DNA of 64,000 bases from Ascarosepion bandense (lineage: Eukaryota > Mollusca > Cephalopoda > Sepiida > Sepiidae), in the NCBI GenBank assembly GCA_037127315.1, contig JBBBDQ010001918.1:5192501-5256500 (forward strand). Direction: 5' to 3'. Position 1 is the stretch's first letter; every line of letters starts with the position of its first letter. The position numbers and the translations under genes were made by a program. Positions 63,252-64,000 of this stretch are shown here, piece by piece. The notes beneath the pieces were generated by a model. The model searched no databases, was not told the origin of the DNA, and was given only the letters and a program-made list of their open reading frames with translations.

Positions 63252-63375
63252 GGCTTACGGCCATATCACGTTGAACTAACTGTCCTTATATGATCACCGA
63301 GGTTAAGCAACGTGGGCCCTGGTTAGTGCCTATATGGGTAACGGCATTGGAACATAAGACTCATTAAGTTTGGGT
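63252..63375 (+). pseudogene. 5S rRNA-like unit, least diverged in parts
   Basis: GGCTTACGGCCATATCACGT, GATCACCGAGGTTAAGCAAC, GTGGGCCCTGGTTAGTGCC and TATATGGGTAACGGCATTGG. Retains GGGCCC, which the array units have lost, so it probably resembles the ancestor more closely. Confidence 0.75.
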
Positions 63376-63461
63376 GTGCGGCTGGATTAAGGGATAACAA
63401 CACCGTTTCTTTATTTTTAAAATCGAGCCGTTATCCTTCACAACGTCCCCAAGTTTAAAGT

Positions 63462-63554
63462 AACTGGTAGTCACCCATATAGGTATTGACTAAGTTCGAC
63501 GCTGCTTAACCATTGATCTTACGAGAATCAATGTTTCAGCGTGATACAGCCGTA
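63462..63554 (-). pseudogene. Inverted 5S rRNA-like unit
   Basis: On the minus strand: TACGGCTGTATCACGCTGAA, GTTAAGCAGCGTCGAACTTA and ATATGGGTGACTACC. It faces the other units. Confidence 0.7.
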
Positions 63555-63620
63555 ATTGTGCAAAAATAAAACTAAACGACAAAATCTTTTTTCACTTAGT
63601 CATGAATACATTTTTTGCAA

Positions 63621-63782
63621 TATATTTATATATATATATATATCAGGTCGATGCAAAGGTTTTTGCCTGTTTGTAAAAGGGGCATTTTAAATCATTGTAA
63701 TTTATTTTTTTGCATATTGTTATTACTTAAACATATCAACATGGTTAATTTATATCTTTTTCTTTCAGATTATTAAAGCATC

Positions 63783-63814
<32 letters not shown>

Positions 63815-63845
63815 CGAGTATACAAAAAAGAAATCACTCTCTCTC

Positions 63846-63893
<48 letters not shown>
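63621..63893. repeat. (TA)n, (TG)n and (TA)n runs
   Basis: TA run at about 63,621-63,642, TG run at about 63,786-63,812 and TA run at about 63,850-63,891. The sequence between and to the window end is unassigned. Confidence 0.9.
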
Positions 63894-63903
<10 letters not shown>

Positions 63904-64000
63904 TATACACGCACAAAAAAAGGGAGAGACAGAGAGAAATCATTTGTCATCATGAGTCTCTCTGTGCATACTATTTTTAATCGTTTTTTGCAAAACAAGG

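Overview
This 64 kb window looks like gene-poor DNA from a coleoid cephalopod, most likely an octopus. That assignment is an inference. It rests on the AT-rich background, the very dense (TA)n and (CA)n microsatellites, and many copies of a tRNA-headed SINE (called SINE-1 here) of the kind described from octopus and squid. I found no convincing host protein-coding gene. Every reading frame with recognisable protein similarity belongs to a decayed transposable element.

Layout. 1-24.8 kb is a mosaic. It holds fragments of two non-LTR retrotransposon families (LINE-A, with a conserved 3' end that closes on an A-rich tail; LINE-B, ending in (GAA)n), about ten SINE-1 copies, several MITEs and foldback elements, a Helitron, a U2 snRNA-like sequence carrying an insertion, and a Tc1 remnant. 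25.2-35.6 kb is one block of about 67 copies of a 155-bp satellite, flanked by direct copies of another repeat. 36.6-39.7 kb holds three unrelated minisatellites (22, about 78 and 38 bp), a 5S rRNA-like sequence joined to LINE-like DNA, and a Tc1/mariner fragment. 40.2-41.3 kb is a decayed mariner. 41.6-49 kb is rich in (TA)n and carries the most interesting small elements: repeats with hammerhead-ribozyme architecture, a tRNA-Leu-like pseudogene, a second Helitron and a pair of piggyBac-type MITEs. 49.7-60.4 kb is a dense, mixed-orientation cluster of LINE-A and LINE-B copies plus SINEs. 61.6-63.6 kb is a tandem array of degenerate 5S rRNA-like units with a 134-bp period.

How the parts relate. 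LINE-A and LINE-B are plausible sources of the reverse transcriptase that moved the SINEs, though no shared 3' tail was shown. The strongest unusual signal is the hammerhead architecture inside two short repeat families. One is a tRNA-promoter SINE (SINE-2), where stem I, core, stem II and stem III can all be drawn at 52,553-52,607 and again, with compensating base changes, at 45,985-46,039. The other is a short repeat next to (TA)n runs at 5.0 and 45.1-45.9 kb. A second theme is repeats built on small structural RNA genes (5S array, 5S-LINE joint, interrupted U2, tRNA-Leu-like). All family names given by letter are local to this window, and clade assignments are by eye.
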